Shown: positions 16,730 to 27,057 of the stretch, in pieces
How the letters are laid out: every line of letters starts with the position of its first letter
Position numbering within the stretch: position 1 is the first letter of the stretch
Assembly: GCA_025356575.1 (NCBI GenBank)
Contig: JANXSP010000013.1
Location: forward strand, 1-59,794
Direction of reading: 5' to 3'
Origin: Novosphingobium sp.
Lineage (GTDB): Bacteria; Pseudomonadota; Alphaproteobacteria; Sphingomonadales; Sphingomonadaceae
DNA: 59,794 nt
Position numbers and translations under genes: made by a program
The notes under the pieces: generated by a model
The model's database searches: none
What the model was told of the DNA's origin: nothing
What the model saw: the letters and a program-made list of their open reading frames with translations, nothing else

Positions 16730-17755
16730 ATGCCCGGTTTGCTGCTCCGCACCTTGCGCGGCGAGAACGCCGATCGGCGGCCGCTCTGGCTCATGCGCCA
16801 GGCCGGACGCTATCTGCCCGAGTACCGCGCCCTGCGCGCCGACAAGGGCGGTTTCCTCGCGCTGGTCTATGATAGTGCGGCGGCGGCCGAGATCACCTTG
16901 CAGCCGATCCGCCGCTTCGGGTTCGACGGGGCAATCCTGTTTTCCGACATCCTGATCGTGCCGCATGCCATGGGCCAGGCGCTCGAGTTCCTCGTCGGCG
17001 AAGGGCCGCGCTTGTCGCCCCGGCTTGCCGACAGCCAGCTGGCCGCGCTCCATGCGGTGCCCGAACGGTTGACCCCGATCTACGAGACCGTTGCCAAGGT
17101 CCGCGCCGCGCTTCCCGCTGACAAGACATTGCTCGGTTTTGCAGGCAGCCCGTGGACCGTCGCGACGTACATGGTCGCGGGCGAGGGTAGCCGCGACCAA
17201 TATGAGACCCGGGCGATGGCCTATGCCGACCGGCGCGGGTTCCAGGCGATCATCGACGCAATCGTCCGCGTCACCACTGAATACCTCTGCGGGCAAATCG
17301 CGGCGGGCGCCGAAGCTGTCCAGTTGTTCGATTCGTGGTCGGGTTCGCTGGCTCCTGCTGAATTCGAGCGCTGGGTCATCGCCCCCAACGCCGCGATCGT
17401 CTCGGCCGTGAAGGCGCGGTATCCCCACGTCCCGATCATCGGCTTTCCCAAGGGCGCAGGCGAAAAACTTCCCGCCTATGCCCGCGAAACCGGAGTCGAC
17501 GCGATCGGGATCGACGAAACCATCGATCCGCTGTGGGCGGCCAGGGAGCTTCCCGCCAACATGCCCGTCCAGGGCAATCTCGATCCGCTGCTACTGCTTG
17601 CCGGCGGGTCCGAGCTCGAGCGCCAGACTCTGCGCGTGCTCGAGGCTTTTGCGGGCCGCCCGCATGTTTTCAACCTCGGCCACGGGATCGGCCAGTTCAC
17701 CCCGATCGAACATGTCGAGGCGTTGCTCGCGGTAGTGCGCGGCTGGCGCGCATAG
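16730..17755 (+). CDS. hemE: Uroporphyrinogen decarboxylase
   Basis: Converts uroporphyrinogen III to coproporphyrinogen III in haem synthesis. The 341-residue product contains the signature RPLWLMRQAGRYLPEYRALR (about residues 17-36), then FSDILIVPHAMGQ, GFAGSPWTVATYMVAG, VQLFDSWSGSLAP and a C-terminal FNLGHGIGQFTPIEHVEALL. The ATG follows GAGG by seven bases. It is the first gene on the right side of the probable origin and is followed by hemJ after 14 bases. Confidence 0.97.
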   Translation: MPGLLLRTLRGENADRRPLWLMRQAGRYLPEYRALRADKGGFLALVYDSAAAAEITLQPIRRFGFDGAILFSDILIVPHAMGQALEFLVGEGPRLSPRLADSQLAALHAVPERLTPIYETVAKVRAALPADKTLLGFAGSPWTVATYMVAGEGSRDQYETRAMAYADRRGFQAIIDAIVRVTTEYLCGQIAAGAEAVQLFDSWSGSLAPAEFERWVIAPNAAIVSAVKARYPHVPIIGFPKGAGEKLPAYARETGVDAIGIDETIDPLWAARELPANMPVQGNLDPLLLLAGGSELERQTLRVLEAFAGRPHVFNLGHGIGQFTPIEHVEALLAVVRGWRA

Positions 17756-17769
17756 GCTATGGCAGATTC

Positions 17770-18213
17770 ATGCAACAGGTGCTCGGCATGACGTATCTCT
17801 GGCTCAAGGCGGGCCACATCATCTTCGTGATCTTCTGGATGGCCGGGCTGTTCATGCTCCCGCGGTTCTTCGTATATCACCAGGAAGCTGCCCTGGGATC
17901 GCCGGAGGATGCGCTTTGGGTCACGCGGGAGGCCAAGCTGCTCAAGATCATCCTGTGGCCGTCGCTGGCGCTGGTGTGGCTGCTGGGGCTTGCCCTGGCG
18001 AGCACGACGGGTGCGTGGACGCAGGGCTGGTTTCACGCCAAGCTTGGCCTGGTGATGGTTCTCACCGCCTATCACGTGTGGATGGCGGGTTATGCGAGCG
18101 CGCTGGCCCGCGGCGAACGCAAGCTGGCGGGCAAGCAGCTGCGCTTGCTCAACGAGGTTCCGGGCGTCGCCGCGGCGCTGATCGTGGTGCTGGTGATCGT
18201 CAAACCGTTCTGA
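17770..18213 (+). CDS. hemJ: Protoporphyrinogen oxidase HemJ (membrane type)
   Basis: HemJ oxidises protoporphyrinogen IX in bacteria lacking HemG and HemY. The 147-residue product has four predicted membrane helices and the family's histidine and arginine pattern: LKAGHIIFVIFWMAGLFMLPRFFVYH at the start, then REAKLLKIILWPSLALVWLLG, WFHAKLGLVMVLTAYHVWM and RLLNEVPGVAAALIVVLVIV. The ATG at 17770 is used; one at 17788 (MTYLWLK) is equally possible by homology. It sits directly behind hemE, so two late haem enzymes are cotranscribed. Confidence 0.88.
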   Translation: MQQVLGMTYLWLKAGHIIFVIFWMAGLFMLPRFFVYHQEAALGSPEDALWVTREAKLLKIILWPSLALVWLLGLALASTTGAWTQGWFHAKLGLVMVLTAYHVWMAGYASALARGERKLAGKQLRLLNEVPGVAAALIVVLVIVKPF

Positions 18214-18240
18214 AGCTGCGCCGCGTTTCGCTGCCGCCGA

Positions 18241-18269
18241 TTGACTAGCGCGCCGCGTGGGCATATTCG
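18241..18269 (+). promoter_or_regulatory. Putative promoter of rho
   Basis: TTGACT (18241-18246) and TATTCG (18264-18269) are separated by 17 bases. This leaves a leader of about 130 bases before rho. Rho genes are often autoregulated through such leaders, but nothing here shows the mechanism. Confidence 0.5.
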
Positions 18270-18407
18270 CCAGGTCCTCAACCCCGGCAACGCCGCCCGT
18301 CGCGGGCAGCAAGGTCCGCTTTCCCCAAGCCCCCGGCGCAGCGATTCGTATCAACGATCCACCGCGCCAAGACCTCGCCGGTCATCTCCAGTATCCGGAA
18401 TAATCCC

Positions 18408-19664
<1,257 letters not shown>

Positions 19665-19675
19665 GATTGGTGGTT

Positions 19676-19703
19676 CCCGGCAGCTCGAGAAGGAGTTGCC
19701 GGG
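19676..19703 (+). terminator. Hairpin after rho
   Basis: CCCGGCA (19676-19682) pairs with TGCCGGG (19697-19703), with an inner CTC/GAG pairing. It begins 12 bases after the rho stop. No T-run follows, so it is at best a weak intrinsic terminator or an mRNA-end stabiliser. Confidence 0.4.
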
Positions 19704-19727
19704 ACCCCGGTTGGCAAAGGCGGACCG

Positions 19728-20117
19728 ATGCGCCAGTTTACCTATATCAGCACCGCGGCCGCGCTTGCCGAGAGCGACATCGACGCGATCCTCGAGTCGG
19801 CGCAGACGCGCAACCCGCTCAACGACATCACCGGGTTCCTGCTCTACAACGGGCGCAACTTCCTCCAGCTGATCGAAGGCCCACGGTCCGCGCTGATGAC
19901 GCTGATGGTGCGCCTCGCGGTCGACCGCCGGCATAGCGGGATCGTCCGGCTGGAGGACCACCCGATCACCAAGCGCGTCTGCCCCGAATGGACGATGCAC
20001 CGCATCCAGCTATCCGAAAGCGTCGATCGCCGTCGCGACGAACTCGACCAGGCGCTGCCCCCGGCGCTCGACGCGGTGGTTCGCCGGACCGTGCTGAACT
20101 TTGCTTCGCTGAACTAG
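19728..20117 (+). CDS. BLUF-domain blue-light photoreceptor
   Basis: A 129-residue single-domain flavin photoreceptor. The FAD-pocket residues known from AppA and related proteins are all present: Tyr6 in FTYIS, Asn32 in NPLNDITGFLLY, Gln47 in NFLQLIEGP, and Trp88 and Met90 in CPEWTM. The C-terminal helices (about 95-129) have no output domain, so it must signal through a protein partner. It lies 63 bases behind rho and converges on an NTF2-like gene, the two stop codons sharing a CTAG. A light sensor here is an insertion relative to the conserved origin cluster. Confidence 0.92.
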   Translation: MRQFTYISTAAALAESDIDAILESAQTRNPLNDITGFLLYNGRNFLQLIEGPRSALMTLMVRLAVDRRHSGIVRLEDHPITKRVCPEWTMHRIQLSESVDRRRDELDQALPPALDAVVRRTVLNFASLN

Positions 20118-20533
20118 GCTGCGGACGCCGGCCCACTTGCGGCCGCACGTTCGAGCTGCGCCCCCATCAGCTCCCACAGCTTGTTCACCGCCTTCAGCGG
20201 CCGCACCATGACCTTGAAGTCGACGATCTTGCCGGCGCCATCGAAGCGGATCAGATCGATGCCGTTGATCTTGATCCCGTCGAGTTCGTCGACGAATTCG
20301 AGCAGCGCCTCGTCGCCGTCGACCAGTTCGCGGACATAGCGAAAATTCGCCGAGCCAAGCACTTGCCCGGCCGCGGCGAGGTACTGGATGACCTTGGCGC
20401 GGCCTTGCTGCGGGGTGTGGACCACGGGCGAGTGGAACACTGCGTTTTCCGCGATCAGTTCCGCCAGATCGGCGGGCTGGTTCCCCGCCTGCATCACGCG
20501 GTGCCAATGGGCCAATCCTGGATGTTCGCTCAT
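20114..20533 (-). CDS. NTF2-like (SnoaL-type) protein
   Basis: A 139-residue protein with the cone-shaped NTF2-like fold expected from FHSPVVHTPQQGRAKVIQYLAAAGQVLGS and the strand pattern LLEFVDELDGIKINGIDLIRFDGAGKIVDFKVMVRPLKAVNKLWELM. Members bind or convert small molecules, or are accessory proteins; the ligand here is unknown. Its ATG overlaps the stop of the glutamate-synthase-like gene upstream (ATGA), so the two are coupled. It converges on the BLUF gene. Confidence 0.8.
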   Translation of the reverse strand: MSEHPGLAHWHRVMQAGNQPADLAELIAENAVFHSPVVHTPQQGRAKVIQYLAAAGQVLGSANFRYVRELVDGDEALLEFVDELDGIKINGIDLIRFDGAGKIVDFKVMVRPLKAVNKLWELMGAQLERAAASGPASAA

Positions 20534-22143
20534 GGTGTCATCCTGAAGCTATCGGGGTTCGCCGCCGCCCAGTAGCGCGCGAGGCTGGTGCCCTTGTGGT
20601 CGGCGAGAAGTTCGCCGGGTTCGAGGAAATCGTAGATCCGGTCGATCGGGTTCGAACGCGCCGAATTGAGCCGCTGCGAGAGGTGGTGCGGCGCGATCTG
20701 CCACGGCGTTTCCAGCCCCATCGCGGTAACGATCTCGCGCAGGCCCGTCAGCGTATGCTTCTGGAAACTGGCAACGCGCCGCGCCTTGTCCTCGACCACC
20801 AGGCCCCGTTGGCGCAGCGCGTCCTGCGTCGCCACCCCGGTCGGGCACAGATCGGTGTGGCACTTCATCGACTGGACGCAGCCGAGCGAGAACATGAAGG
20901 CGCGCGCCGCGTTGCACCAGTCGGCGCCTAGTGCAAAATTCATCGCCAGCCCCGCGCCCGAATGAACTTTGCCCGCCGCGGCGATCTTGACCTGGTCCTT
21001 GAGCCCCGTCCCGACCAGCCCGTTGCGGACCAGGATCAGCCCTTCGCGCAGCGGCATCCCGATGCTGTTGGAAAATTCCACCGGCGCCGCCCCGGTCCCG
21101 CCCTCGCCGCCATCGACGGTGATGAAATCGAGCAGGATCCCGCTCGCCACCATCGCCTTGATCACCGCCAGATATTCATGCGGCTGGCCGATGCACAGCT
21201 TGATCCCGACCGGCTTGCCGCCCGACATGTCGCGCAGCCGGGCGGCCCATTCGATCATCTCGCGCGGGGTCGAAAACGCGGTGTGTGCCGCTGGAGAGAT
21301 GCAGTCCTGTCCTTGGGGCACGCCGCGCGTTGCGGCGATTTCCGCGCTCACTTTGGCGGCGGGCAGCACGCCGCCGTGGCCGGGCTTGGCCCCTTGGCTG
21401 AGCTTGATCTCGATCATCTTGATCTGGTCGTTGGCCGCAGCATCGGTGAACCGCGCGGCATCGAAACGACCGTCATCGGTGCGGCAGCCGAAGTAGCCGC
21501 TGCCCAGTTCCCAGACGATGTCGCCGCCGTGCTTGCGGTGGTAGGGACTGTATCCGCCCTCGCCGGTATCGTGGTAGAAATCGCCGAGCTTGGCCCCGAG
21601 GTTGAGTGCCTCGATCGCCTTGGCGCTCAGCGCGCCGAAGCTCATTGCCGAGATGTTGAGCAGAGCGGCATCGTACGGCTTGGCACAGCGACCCTCGCCC
21701 ACACGCGCACGCCAGCTTGGCGCTATGTCCGCGCGCGGGGCCATCGAATGGCCGAGCCACTCGTACTCGTCCGAATAGACGTCGAGCTCGGTCCCGAACG
21801 GATGCGCGTCGAGCTCGTTCTTGGCACGGGCATAGACCAGCGCCTTCTCGTCGTGGTTGAACGGCCGTCCGTCGAGATCGCCTTCGACGAAATAGGCGCG
21901 GGCGAACGGGCGCAGGTCCTCGAATATCCAGCGCAACCGGGCAATCAGCGGATAATTGCGGCGCAGCGAGTGGCGCTTCTGGAAAAAGTCCCACACCGCA
22001 ATCACGACGAGCGGCGCGAGCACGATCAGGCTCAATCGCGCCCGCGGGAACGCGGCCGCGGCGATCGTCGCGGCGATGAGCAGCGCAGGGATCGCGAACC
22101 GCGCGTACTCGATCGCCGAGCCACGCCACCGCGATGAAATCAC
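20530..22143 (-). CDS. FMN-binding glutamate-synthase-family protein, membrane-anchored
   Basis: A 537-residue protein with two predicted N-terminal membrane helices (about residues 15-32 and 36-52) and a large FMN barrel related to the glutamate synthase alpha-subunit domain. Landmarks are NISAMSFGALSAKAIEALN, DTGEGGYSPYH, KPGHGGVLPAAKVS, FITVDGGEGGTGAAP and, for an iron-sulfur cluster, GCVQSMKCHTDLCPTGVATQ. It lacks the glutaminase domain, so it is not a complete GltB; the true substrate is unknown. It starts at a GTG overlapping the hydrolase stop (GTGA) and overlaps the NTF2-like gene by four bases downstream. Confidence 0.87.
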   Translation of the reverse strand: MISSRWRGSAIEYARFAIPALLIAATIAAAAFPRARLSLIVLAPLVVIAVWDFFQKRHSLRRNYPLIARLRWIFEDLRPFARAYFVEGDLDGRPFNHDEKALVYARAKNELDAHPFGTELDVYSDEYEWLGHSMAPRADIAPSWRARVGEGRCAKPYDAALLNISAMSFGALSAKAIEALNLGAKLGDFYHDTGEGGYSPYHRKHGGDIVWELGSGYFGCRTDDGRFDAARFTDAAANDQIKMIEIKLSQGAKPGHGGVLPAAKVSAEIAATRGVPQGQDCISPAAHTAFSTPREMIEWAARLRDMSGGKPVGIKLCIGQPHEYLAVIKAMVASGILLDFITVDGGEGGTGAAPVEFSNSIGMPLREGLILVRNGLVGTGLKDQVKIAAAGKVHSGAGLAMNFALGADWCNAARAFMFSLGCVQSMKCHTDLCPTGVATQDALRQRGLVVEDKARRVASFQKHTLTGLREIVTAMGLETPWQIAPHHLSQRLNSARSNPIDRIYDFLEPGELLADHKGTSLARYWAAANPDSFRMTP

Positions 22144-22838
22144 GCGAGGTGCTCGGCAAAAAAGGCGCGCGTTCGGCCGTCCGCGAGCTCCGCTCCGGCC
22201 GCATCGCGGCGGTCGCCCATTTCGGTGGCGAACCCGTGATCGAGCCCCGCGTAATCGAACAACGTCACGCGTGGATGATCGTCCAGCCCGGCGTGGATCG
22301 CGGCCTGCGCCTCGGGCCCGACGAAGTGATCGGCTGTAGGAATATGCAGCATCAGCGGCCGGGCAATGGCGCGCGCTTCGCCCAGCATCTGGTCGATCAT
22401 CACTCCGTAATAGCCAACCGCGGCATCGATATCGGTCCGCGCCGCGGCCATGTAGGCGAGCCGCCCGCCGAGGCAGTAGCCGGTGCAGCCGACGCGGGGC
22501 ACGCTTTCGCTGGTACGGAGCCAGCGGATCACGGCCTCGATGTCCTGCACCCCGTCATCGGCATCGTAACGTTGGAAATAGCCGAAGGCTTCCTGGAGTT
22601 GCGCCGGAATGTCGGGGTCGAGTTCTGCCCCTGGGGCGAACCGCCAGAACAGATCGGGGGCAACCGCCAGATAACCCAGCGCGGCCCAGCCATCGCACTT
22701 CGCCCGGATCCCCGCGTTGACTCCGAATATTTCGGGAATGACGATGATCGCGGCGGTGGCTTGCGCCGTGGGACGCGCGACATAAGCGGGAAATTCGCCC
22801 GCACCATCGAGCGTGGGGATGGTCGTCTGCTCGGTCAT
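22140..22838 (-). CDS. Dienelactone hydrolase family protein
   Basis: An alpha/beta hydrolase of 232 residues. The catalytic triad context is visible: IPEIFGV with the conserved glutamate, the nucleophile elbow GYCLGG with Cys in place of Ser, and GLDHGF with the histidine. The physiological substrate is not indicated; no aromatic degradation genes lie nearby. The ATG at 22838 gives the normal N-terminus; the frame is open further upstream across the intergenic region. It heads the three-gene unit hydrolase, glutamate-synthase-like, NTF2-like, all with four-base overlaps. Confidence 0.88.
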   Translation of the reverse strand: MTEQTTIPTLDGAGEFPAYVARPTAQATAAIIVIPEIFGVNAGIRAKCDGWAALGYLAVAPDLFWRFAPGAELDPDIPAQLQEAFGYFQRYDADDGVQDIEAVIRWLRTSESVPRVGCTGYCLGGRLAYMAAARTDIDAAVGYYGVMIDQMLGEARAIARPLMLHIPTADHFVGPEAQAAIHAGLDDHPRVTLFDYAGLDHGFATEMGDRRDAAGAELADGRTRAFFAEHLA

Positions 22839-22947
22839 CGGGTTCCTAACGCGCTGGGTTCTGGCGCGCACGATACGCCTGCAATGGACTTTGCCAAGGG
22901 CGTGTGTCAGCTTTGCGGATCGCACCCCCGGCTGGAGAGGCCCCCCG

Positions 22948-23205
22948 ATGAAGGTCAATGTGGAAATCGATGTCACGCCCGAAGAAGCGCGGCGCTTCCT
23001 GGGCTTCCCCGACGTATCGAAAGCCAACGATGTCTATGTCGAAAACATTGCCAAAGCGATGAAGGGCGTGACCAGCATCGATCAGCTTCAGGACTATGCC
23101 AGGCAGCTCGCACCGATGGGGCAGATCGGAATGAAGTTGTTCCAGCAGTTCATGGAAGGCGGAACCGCGTTCGGTGCAGGGATGAAGAAGAAGCGCGAAG
23201 ACTAA
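22948..23205 (+). CDS. Small DUF6489-type protein
   Basis: An 85-residue protein beginning MKVNVEIDVTPEEARRFLGFPDV, with a helical middle and a basic end GMKKKRED. The pattern fits a small alphaproteobacterial family (DUF6489) of unknown function. The ATG at 22948 is chosen as the start of the conserved part; the frame is open upstream to 22813. It precedes mnmE by 39 bases on the same strand and probably shares its transcript. Confidence 0.78.
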   Translation: MKVNVEIDVTPEEARRFLGFPDVSKANDVYVENIAKAMKGVTSIDQLQDYARQLAPMGQIGMKLFQQFMEGGTAFGAGMKKKRED

Positions 23206-23244
23206 CCCTGTCTGGCGCCGCTTGATCCACCTAAGCTATTGTAA

Positions 23245-24519
23245 ATGTACGATACTATCTTTGCACTTTCCTCGGGCGCCCCGCCGGCGGCAATTGCGGT
23301 GATCCGCATCAGCGGGCCCCGCGCCGGCGCCGCGCTCCGCTCCCTGGCCCGAACCCTGCCGCCTCCGCGCTCGCCCAAGGTACGCACTTTGCGCGGCGAG
23401 GACGGCGGCGTATTGGACCGCGCGCTGGTCCTCTGGCTGCCGGGGCAGGGCAACGCCACGGGCGAAGACAGTGCAGAAATTCACGCGCATGGCGGACGCG
23501 CGGTCGTCGCAGCGATCCTCGCCGCCCTTGCGGCGGTCTCCGGGCTGCGCCAGGCCGAACCCGGCGACTTCACCCGCCGCGCCTTTGCCAACGGCCGCAT
23601 CGATCTGGCCGAGGCCGAGGGGCTTGCCGATCTGCTCGCTGCCGAAACCGAACTCCAGCGCAGCGCTGCGGCAGCGATGGCGGGCGGCGCGTTTTCGCGA
23701 ACAGTTGAAGAGTGGCGCGCGCAGCTTCTGGCAATCTCGGCGCACGTCGAAACCGCGCTCGATTTCTCCGACGACGATGACACGGGGCAGGGAGCGGAAG
23801 CCATCTCGGCGGCAATAAGCGGATTGCGCGAAGCGCTTGAATTGCAACTGGCCCGGCCGGCGGCGGAAACCCTTCGCGAGGGTATTCGGGTTGTTCTCGC
23901 TGGACCACCCAACAGCGGGAAAAGCACTCTTTTCAATGCGCTAGTCGAAACCGAGGCGGCGATTACGGCGCCCGAGGCGGGAACGACGCGCGATGTGCTC
24001 ATGCGCCCGATCGCCCTGGACGGGGTACCGTTCACGGTCTTCGACACCGCAGGCTTGCGAACGGGTAGCACCGACGCAATCGAGCGCATCGGGATCGAGC
24101 GCGCGGGCCAGGCCGTCGCAGCGGCGGACATCGTGCTGTGGCTCGGCGTAGAAGGCGCGGGTCCGCCAGGCGCATGGGAAATCGCGCCAAAATCCGATCG
24201 GCTCGGTGCGACCAAGCAGGCGCACCGTCACGCAGTGTCGGCAGAGACGGGGGCTGGCCTCGATGCGCTGCGCGGCGACCTGGTGGCCACGGCACGAACA
24301 ATGCTGCCGCGGCCGGGCGAGGCCGCGCTCGGCCAGCGCCAAAGGGGGCTGTTGCGCGACGCCGCCCGCGCACTTGGCGAAGGCGCAAGCAGGATCGACC
24401 CATTGCTCGTGGCTGAGGCGCTACGGCGCGCGCGCGTTGCGTTCGATGGGTTGCTCGGGAGAACGACAACCGAGGACATGCTCGACACGCTGTTTGGAAG
24501 ATTCTGCATCGGAAAGTGA
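23245..24519 (+). CDS. mnmE: tRNA modification GTPase MnmE
   Basis: With MnmG, it forms the 5-carboxymethylaminomethyl group on U34 of certain tRNAs. The 424-residue product has the N-terminal formyl-THF-binding domain (MYDTIFALSSGAPPAAIAVIRISGP), the G domain with P-loop GPPNSGKST, and the terminal CIGK whose cysteine is catalytic. The helical middle is somewhat shorter than in E. coli (454). A parS site follows its TGA by one base. It is upstream of mnmG. Confidence 0.95.
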   Translation: MYDTIFALSSGAPPAAIAVIRISGPRAGAALRSLARTLPPPRSPKVRTLRGEDGGVLDRALVLWLPGQGNATGEDSAEIHAHGGRAVVAAILAALAAVSGLRQAEPGDFTRRAFANGRIDLAEAEGLADLLAAETELQRSAAAAMAGGAFSRTVEEWRAQLLAISAHVETALDFSDDDDTGQGAEAISAAISGLREALELQLARPAAETLREGIRVVLAGPPNSGKSTLFNALVETEAAITAPEAGTTRDVLMRPIALDGVPFTVFDTAGLRTGSTDAIERIGIERAGQAVAAADIVLWLGVEGAGPPGAWEIAPKSDRLGATKQAHRHAVSAETGAGLDALRGDLVATARTMLPRPGEAALGQRQRGLLRDAARALGEGASRIDPLLVAEALRRARVAFDGLLGRTTTEDMLDTLFGRFCIGK

Positions 24520-24535
24520 TGTTCCACGTGGAACA
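24520..24535. other. parS site 1
   Basis: TGTTCCACGTGGAACA is a perfect 16-base palindrome, differing from the common TGTTTCACGTGAAACA only at the symmetrical inner pair. It lies between mnmE and mnmG, 2.5 kb before parA. Confidence 0.85.
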
Positions 24536-24579
24536 AGCGCTTTTTGACCCTCTGCGAGCGCTGGGCTAATAGCCTGACC

Positions 24580-26427
24580 ATGCACAGCTTCGATATCATT
24601 GTTGTCGGCGGAGGACATGCCGGCTGCGAGGCTGCGGCGGTCGCAGCGCGGATGGGTGCGCGCGTGGCGCTTGTGAGCTTCGATCTCGCTACCATCGGTG
24701 CGATGAGCTGCAATCCCGCGATTGGCGGGCTGGGCAAGGGTCACCTCGTGCGCGAGGTCGATGCGTTCGACGGCTTGATCGGCCGCGCTGCAGACGTTGC
24801 TGCCATCCATTATCGCATGCTCAATCGCTCGAAGGGCAGCGCCGTCCAAGGCCCGCGCGTCCAGGCCGACAGAACGCTGTTCCGCGCGGCGATCCAGCGC
24901 ATGCTCGGACAACAAGGTGACCTGACCCTGATTGCTGGGGAAGCGGCGGAACTTGTGCTGGAAGGCGGACACGTCGCGGGGCTCGACTTGGCCGATGGCA
25001 CCCGCCTTCGCGCCCAAGCGTTGATCCTGTGCACGGGCACGTTCCTCGGCGGCACGCTGTTTCGCGGCGAGGAGCGGCTGACCGGCGGCCGGATCGGCGA
25101 AGACGCGGCCAACCGGATGGCAGAGCAGCTTCGATCGGCGGGGCTGCCCATGGCGCGGCTCAAGACAGGCACACCCCCGCGGCTCGATGGGCGAACGATC
25201 GACTGGGCCGCGTTGGCCGAACAGCCAAGCGACGCCGAGCCATGGACGATGTCCGCGCTGACCGGTGCGCGCTGCAATCCACAACTCGCATGCGCGATCA
25301 CCCGAACCAACGCGCGAAGCCACGACGTCATCCGCGCCAATCTCCATCGCTCGCCGCTGCTTTCGGGAGCTATCGACGCGCGCGGTCCGCGCTATTGCCC
25401 CTCGATCGAGGACAAGATCCATCGCTTCGGCGATCGCGACGGGCACCAGGTTTTCCTCGAACCCGAGGGGTTGGGCACCCATTTGGTCTATCCCAACGGC
25501 ATCAGCACCTCACTGCCAGCCGATGTCCAGGCCGCGATGGTCAGGACCATGGCGGGTCTCGAGCGCGCCGAAATCGCGGTGCCCGGCTACGCGGTGGAAT
25601 ACGATCACATCGATCCGCGCGCGCTGCGCCCGACGCTCGAGCTGCGGGCAATCCCCGGGCTGTATTGCGCGGGCCAGATCAACGGGACGACAGGATATGA
25701 GGAAGCGGCGGCGCAAGGCTTGGTCGGCGGAATGCACGCCGCCGCCAGCGTCCTCGGGGTCGCTCCCGCTCCGCTCGACCGGGCGAACAGCTATATCGCG
25801 GTGATGGTCGACGACCTGACCTTGCAAGGGGTGAGCGAGCCGTACCGGATGCTCACCGCACGGGCCGAGTACCGTTTGCGCCTGCGCGCCAACAATGCCG
25901 GCACCCGGCTCACCTCACTCGCAATCGCTGCCGGCGCGGTGGGCAGGGATCGCGCCGAATGGTTCGTCCGGCGCAGCGACCGACGAGCGGAGCTCGATGC
26001 CGAACTGGATCGACCGATCGGTGCGGCCGAACTTGCGGATGCGGGTGTCGCGGTGCGCCGCGACAGCGGGCGGTTGAGCGCCGGGGAGTGGCTGCGCTTC
26101 AACTCGGTGGATCTTGCCGCACTTCGCCCATGGTTGTCCGATGCCTGGGAGACGGACGCCGATCTGTCCGAGGAGGTTGTCGAAGATGCCGTCTATGCGC
26201 CCTACGTCGCACGCCAGGAGGCCGAACTGCGTACGTTGCGCGCGAGCGAGGGAATGGCTTTGGCGGAAAGCTTTGCGTTCTCCGCGGTCCCGGGCCTGTC
26301 CAACGAGATGATCGAACGGCTAAGCGCGGCGCGCCCGAGTAGCTTGGCCGCCGCCGGACGCGTCCCGGGAATCACGCCGGCGGCGCTGTCTGCGCTGCTG
26401 GTTCATGCGCGGCGTATCGCTGCGTGA
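24580..26427 (+). CDS. mnmG: tRNA uridine-5-carboxymethylaminomethyl modification enzyme MnmG
   Basis: The FAD-dependent partner of MnmE. The 615-residue product shows the Rossmann start [24 protein letters not shown], the [20 protein letters not shown] segment, [37 protein letters not shown] and the C-terminal helical domain. The ATG at 24580 (MHSFDII) is preferred to a TTG 12 codons upstream, which would overlap the space after parS site 1. The stop overlaps the GTG of rsmG by four bases. Confidence 0.97.
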   Translation: MHSFDIIVVGGGHAGCEAAAVAARMGARVALVSFDLATIGAMSCNPAIGGLGKGHLVREVDAFDGLIGRAADVAAIHYRMLNRSKGSAVQGPRVQADRTLFRAAIQRMLGQQGDLTLIAGEAAELVLEGGHVAGLDLADGTRLRAQALILCTGTFLGGTLFRGEERLTGGRIGEDAANRMAEQLRSAGLPMARLKTGTPPRLDGRTIDWAALAEQPSDAEPWTMSALTGARCNPQLACAITRTNARSHDVIRANLHRSPLLSGAIDARGPRYCPSIEDKIHRFGDRDGHQVFLEPEGLGTHLVYPNGISTSLPADVQAAMVRTMAGLERAEIAVPGYAVEYDHIDPRALRPTLELRAIPGLYCAGQINGTTGYEEAAAQGLVGGMHAAASVLGVAPAPLDRANSYIAVMVDDLTLQGVSEPYRMLTARAEYRLRLRANNAGTRLTSLAIAAGAVGRDRAEWFVRRSDRRAELDAELDRPIGAAELADAGVAVRRDSGRLSAGEWLRFNSVDLAALRPWLSDAWETDADLSEEVVEDAVYAPYVARQEAELRTLRASEGMALAESFAFSAVPGLSNEMIERLSAARPSSLAAAGRVPGITPAALSALLVHARRIAA

Positions 26428-27053
26428 TCCTGGACGAACTGTCCGCTCGCGCGGAAATTTCTGCGATGGATTTGAGCGGATGCGCAATCGGCCGGTTTGC
26501 TCTGCTTGCCGAAATGTTGCGAGAAGCAAACATGGCCCAAAATCTGGTCTCGGCGGCATCGCTGGAGGCCGTCTGGCAGCGCCATTTCATCGATAGCACA
26601 CAGCTGCTCGATCATGTTCCACGTGAAACACGGACGTGGCTCGATCTCGGGACAGGGGCGGGATTTCCCGGTCTTGCCGTCGCCATCGTTCGCCCCGAGA
26701 TGGATGTCCATCTGGTCGAAAGCCGCCCGCTGCGCAGCCGTTGGCTGAACGAAGCGGTGAAGGCGCTGGAGCTTCGCCACGTTTCGATTGCCCCCACCAC
26801 GCTCGAGAAGTTTCCCACTGCTGAATACTCGGTAATTTCGGCGCGCGCTTTTGCGCCGTTGCCGCGATTGTTGAGACTGGCGGCGCGATTTTCCACAAGC
26901 GACACGACGTGGGTGTTGCCGAAAGGGCGTTCGGCGGCGCAAGAACTCGAGAGCCTCAGCGGCTGGGATCATACGTTCCACGTGGAACAATCCCGCACGG
27001 ATCCGCAGTCGGGAATAATCGTCGGACGGCTATCAGGCAAGAAAGGGCGGTAA
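26424..27053 (+). CDS. rsmG: 16S rRNA (guanine527-N7)-methyltransferase
   Basis: Methylates G527 of 16S rRNA using S-adenosylmethionine. The 209-residue product contains the SAM motif [16 protein letters not shown], followed by [23 protein letters not shown] and [12 protein letters not shown]. It starts at a GTG overlapping the mnmG stop (GTGA). The gene carries two parS-like palindromes in its coding sequence, which translate as HVPRETR and HVEQS, so the DNA sites constrain the protein. parA follows after four bases. Confidence 0.95.
   Translation: MILDELSARAEISAMDLSGCAIGRFALLAEMLREANMAQNLVSAASLEAVWQRHFIDSTQLLDHVPRETRTWLDLGTGAGFPGLAVAIVRPEMDVHLVESRPLRSRWLNEAVKALELRHVSIAPTTLEKFPTAEYSVISARAFAPLPRLLRLAARFSTSDTTWVLPKGRSAAQELESLSGWDHTFHVEQSRTDPQSGIIVGRLSGKKGR
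26615..26630. other. parS site 2
   Basis: TGTTCCACGTGAAACA lies inside rsmG. It matches TGTTTCACGTGAAACA at 15 of 16 positions; the asymmetric base is the fifth. Confidence 0.85.
26974..26989. other. parS site 3
   Basis: CGTTCCACGTGGAACA lies inside the 3' end of rsmG. It matches site 1 at 15 of 16 positions, with only the first base changed. Confidence 0.8.
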
Positions 27054-27057
27054 ACCA

